Below are positions 5,025 to 5,479 of a DNA stretch of 5,479 nucleotides, one piece after another (the first letter of the stretch is position 1; the number at the start of each line of letters is the position of its first letter). Source of the stretch: Thermoflexus hugenholtzii JAD2 (lineage in GTDB: Bacteria > Chloroflexota > Dehalococcoidia > SHYB01); contig CAMAVV010000123.1 of the NCBI GenBank assembly GCA_945861815.1, forward strand, positions 1 to 5,479. Reading direction: 5' to 3'. The notes under the pieces were generated by a model. That model searched no databases. It was not told the origin of the DNA and saw only the letters and a list, made by a program, of their open reading frames with translations. Position numbers and translations under genes: made by a program.

Positions 5025-5479
5025 CTAGACCTCACGCGCGCAGGTCAGGCCTATAACTGAAGCAGCCCAGGAGTCACAGAGGGCGATGGCGCATGCATTG
5101 AGCGTCGCGCCAGTGGTGCAGACGTCGTCGATGAGGAGGATGCGAAGGCCGGAAGCGGCCGGGCGCGCAGAGAAGGCGTCGCGAACGTGGGACCAGCGCT
5201 CGGCCTGGCTCCCGGAGCGCGCCTGCGGGCCGAGATATTCCCTTCGCTCAAGCAGGTCTGTGCGCATGGGGATGCCTGTCGCTTTGGCGATATGGGAGGC
5301 GAGGAGTTCAGCCTGGTTGTAGCCGCGCTCCCGCAGGCGGCGCGTGTGCAAAGGGACTGGAACGAGAGCATCTGCAAGGAGGCCCTGGCTCTTCAGGTGG
5401 TTCGCCATCGTCTCCGCGAGGGTTGGCGCTATGGCGCGAAGGCCCTGGTACTTCAGCTGATGGATCGCCTCTCGCACCA
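5025..5479 (-). CDS. comF: ComF family phosphoribosyltransferase-like protein, C-terminal part
   Basis: About 151 codons are visible and the 5' end lies beyond the right edge. The first visible full codon, GTG, is an internal Val and not a start. The sequence has the ComF order REAIHQLKYQG, then DALVPVPLHTRRLRERGYNQAELLA (about 36-60 of the visible part), then LLIDDVCTTGATL (about 113-125). The last is the PRPP-binding motif of type I phosphoribosyltransferases. ComF proteins usually have about 220-240 residues with an N-terminal Cys-rich zinc-binding region, which would be in the missing part. In naturally competent bacteria ComF helps move single-stranded DNA into the cytoplasm and works with DprA and the PriA helicase; homologues in other bacteria often have no proven role. 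The gene ends with TAG at 5025-5027, and hpf follows after 61 nt. Confidence 0.93.
   Translation of the reverse strand, partial: VREAIHQLKYQGLRAIAPTLAETMANHLKSQGLLADALVPVPLHTRRLRERGYNQAELLASHIAKATGIPMRTDLLERREYLGPQARSGSQAERWSHVRDAFSARPAASGLRILLIDDVCTTGATLNACAIALCDSWAASVIGLTCAREV

Noticed and set aside
4964..5035. N-terminally extended hpf starting at 5035
   Set aside because: The 24 extra residues are not family-like, the start lacks a ribosome binding site and it would overlap comF, while MDIQIG has an ideal AGGAGG.

Overview
The window is a GC-rich bacterial chromosome segment in which every gene I can support lies on the minus strand, so transcription runs from high to low coordinates. 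In that order the genes are: the 3' part of a ComF-family phosphoribosyltransferase (cut by the right edge), a long-form ribosome hibernation factor (hpf), a P1/S58 (DmpA-type) peptidase, a Rossmann/DUF2520 oxidoreductase, panD, panB, panC, and the first 15 full codons of surE (cut by the left edge). Coding density is high and protein sequences are close to family consensus. The look of PanB and the gene set suggest a Chloroflexota lineage, perhaps Dehalococcoidia, but this is an impression from memory and weakly supported.

Right part (about 4421-5479): comF and hpf are 61 nt apart. A TACAAT -10-like box sits just after the comF stop, and hpf has a very strong Shine-Dalgarno sequence.

Middle (4200-4420): this 221-nt non-coding stretch is the most interesting part. 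It holds an extended -10 box (TGATATAGT), several hairpins and a textbook intrinsic terminator on the minus strand. The terminator ends only about 32 nt before the start codon of the P1 peptidase. An upstream 12-nt segment is complementary at 11 of 12 positions to the 5' arm and loop of the terminator, so it can form a competing antiterminator. A third hairpin overlaps that segment. This is the layout of a transcription attenuator or riboswitch in front of the downstream operon.

Left part (1-4199): P1 peptidase, DUF2520 protein, panD, panB, panC and surE are closely spaced (66 nt, a 4-nt ATGA overlap, 30 nt, 28 nt, 75 nt) and look like one transcription unit, with surE possibly having its own promoter. 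PanB makes ketopantoate. The DUF2520 protein is a good candidate for the ketopantoate reductase, since no PanE or IlvC is in the window. PanD makes beta-alanine, and PanC joins pantoate and beta-alanine to give pantothenate. The P1 peptidase belongs to a superfamily that includes enzymes able to release N-terminal beta-alanine, so it may feed the same pathway. The combination of a regulated leader, a DmpA-like peptidase and the pantothenate genes is the main candidate for an undescribed regulatory or metabolic unit.
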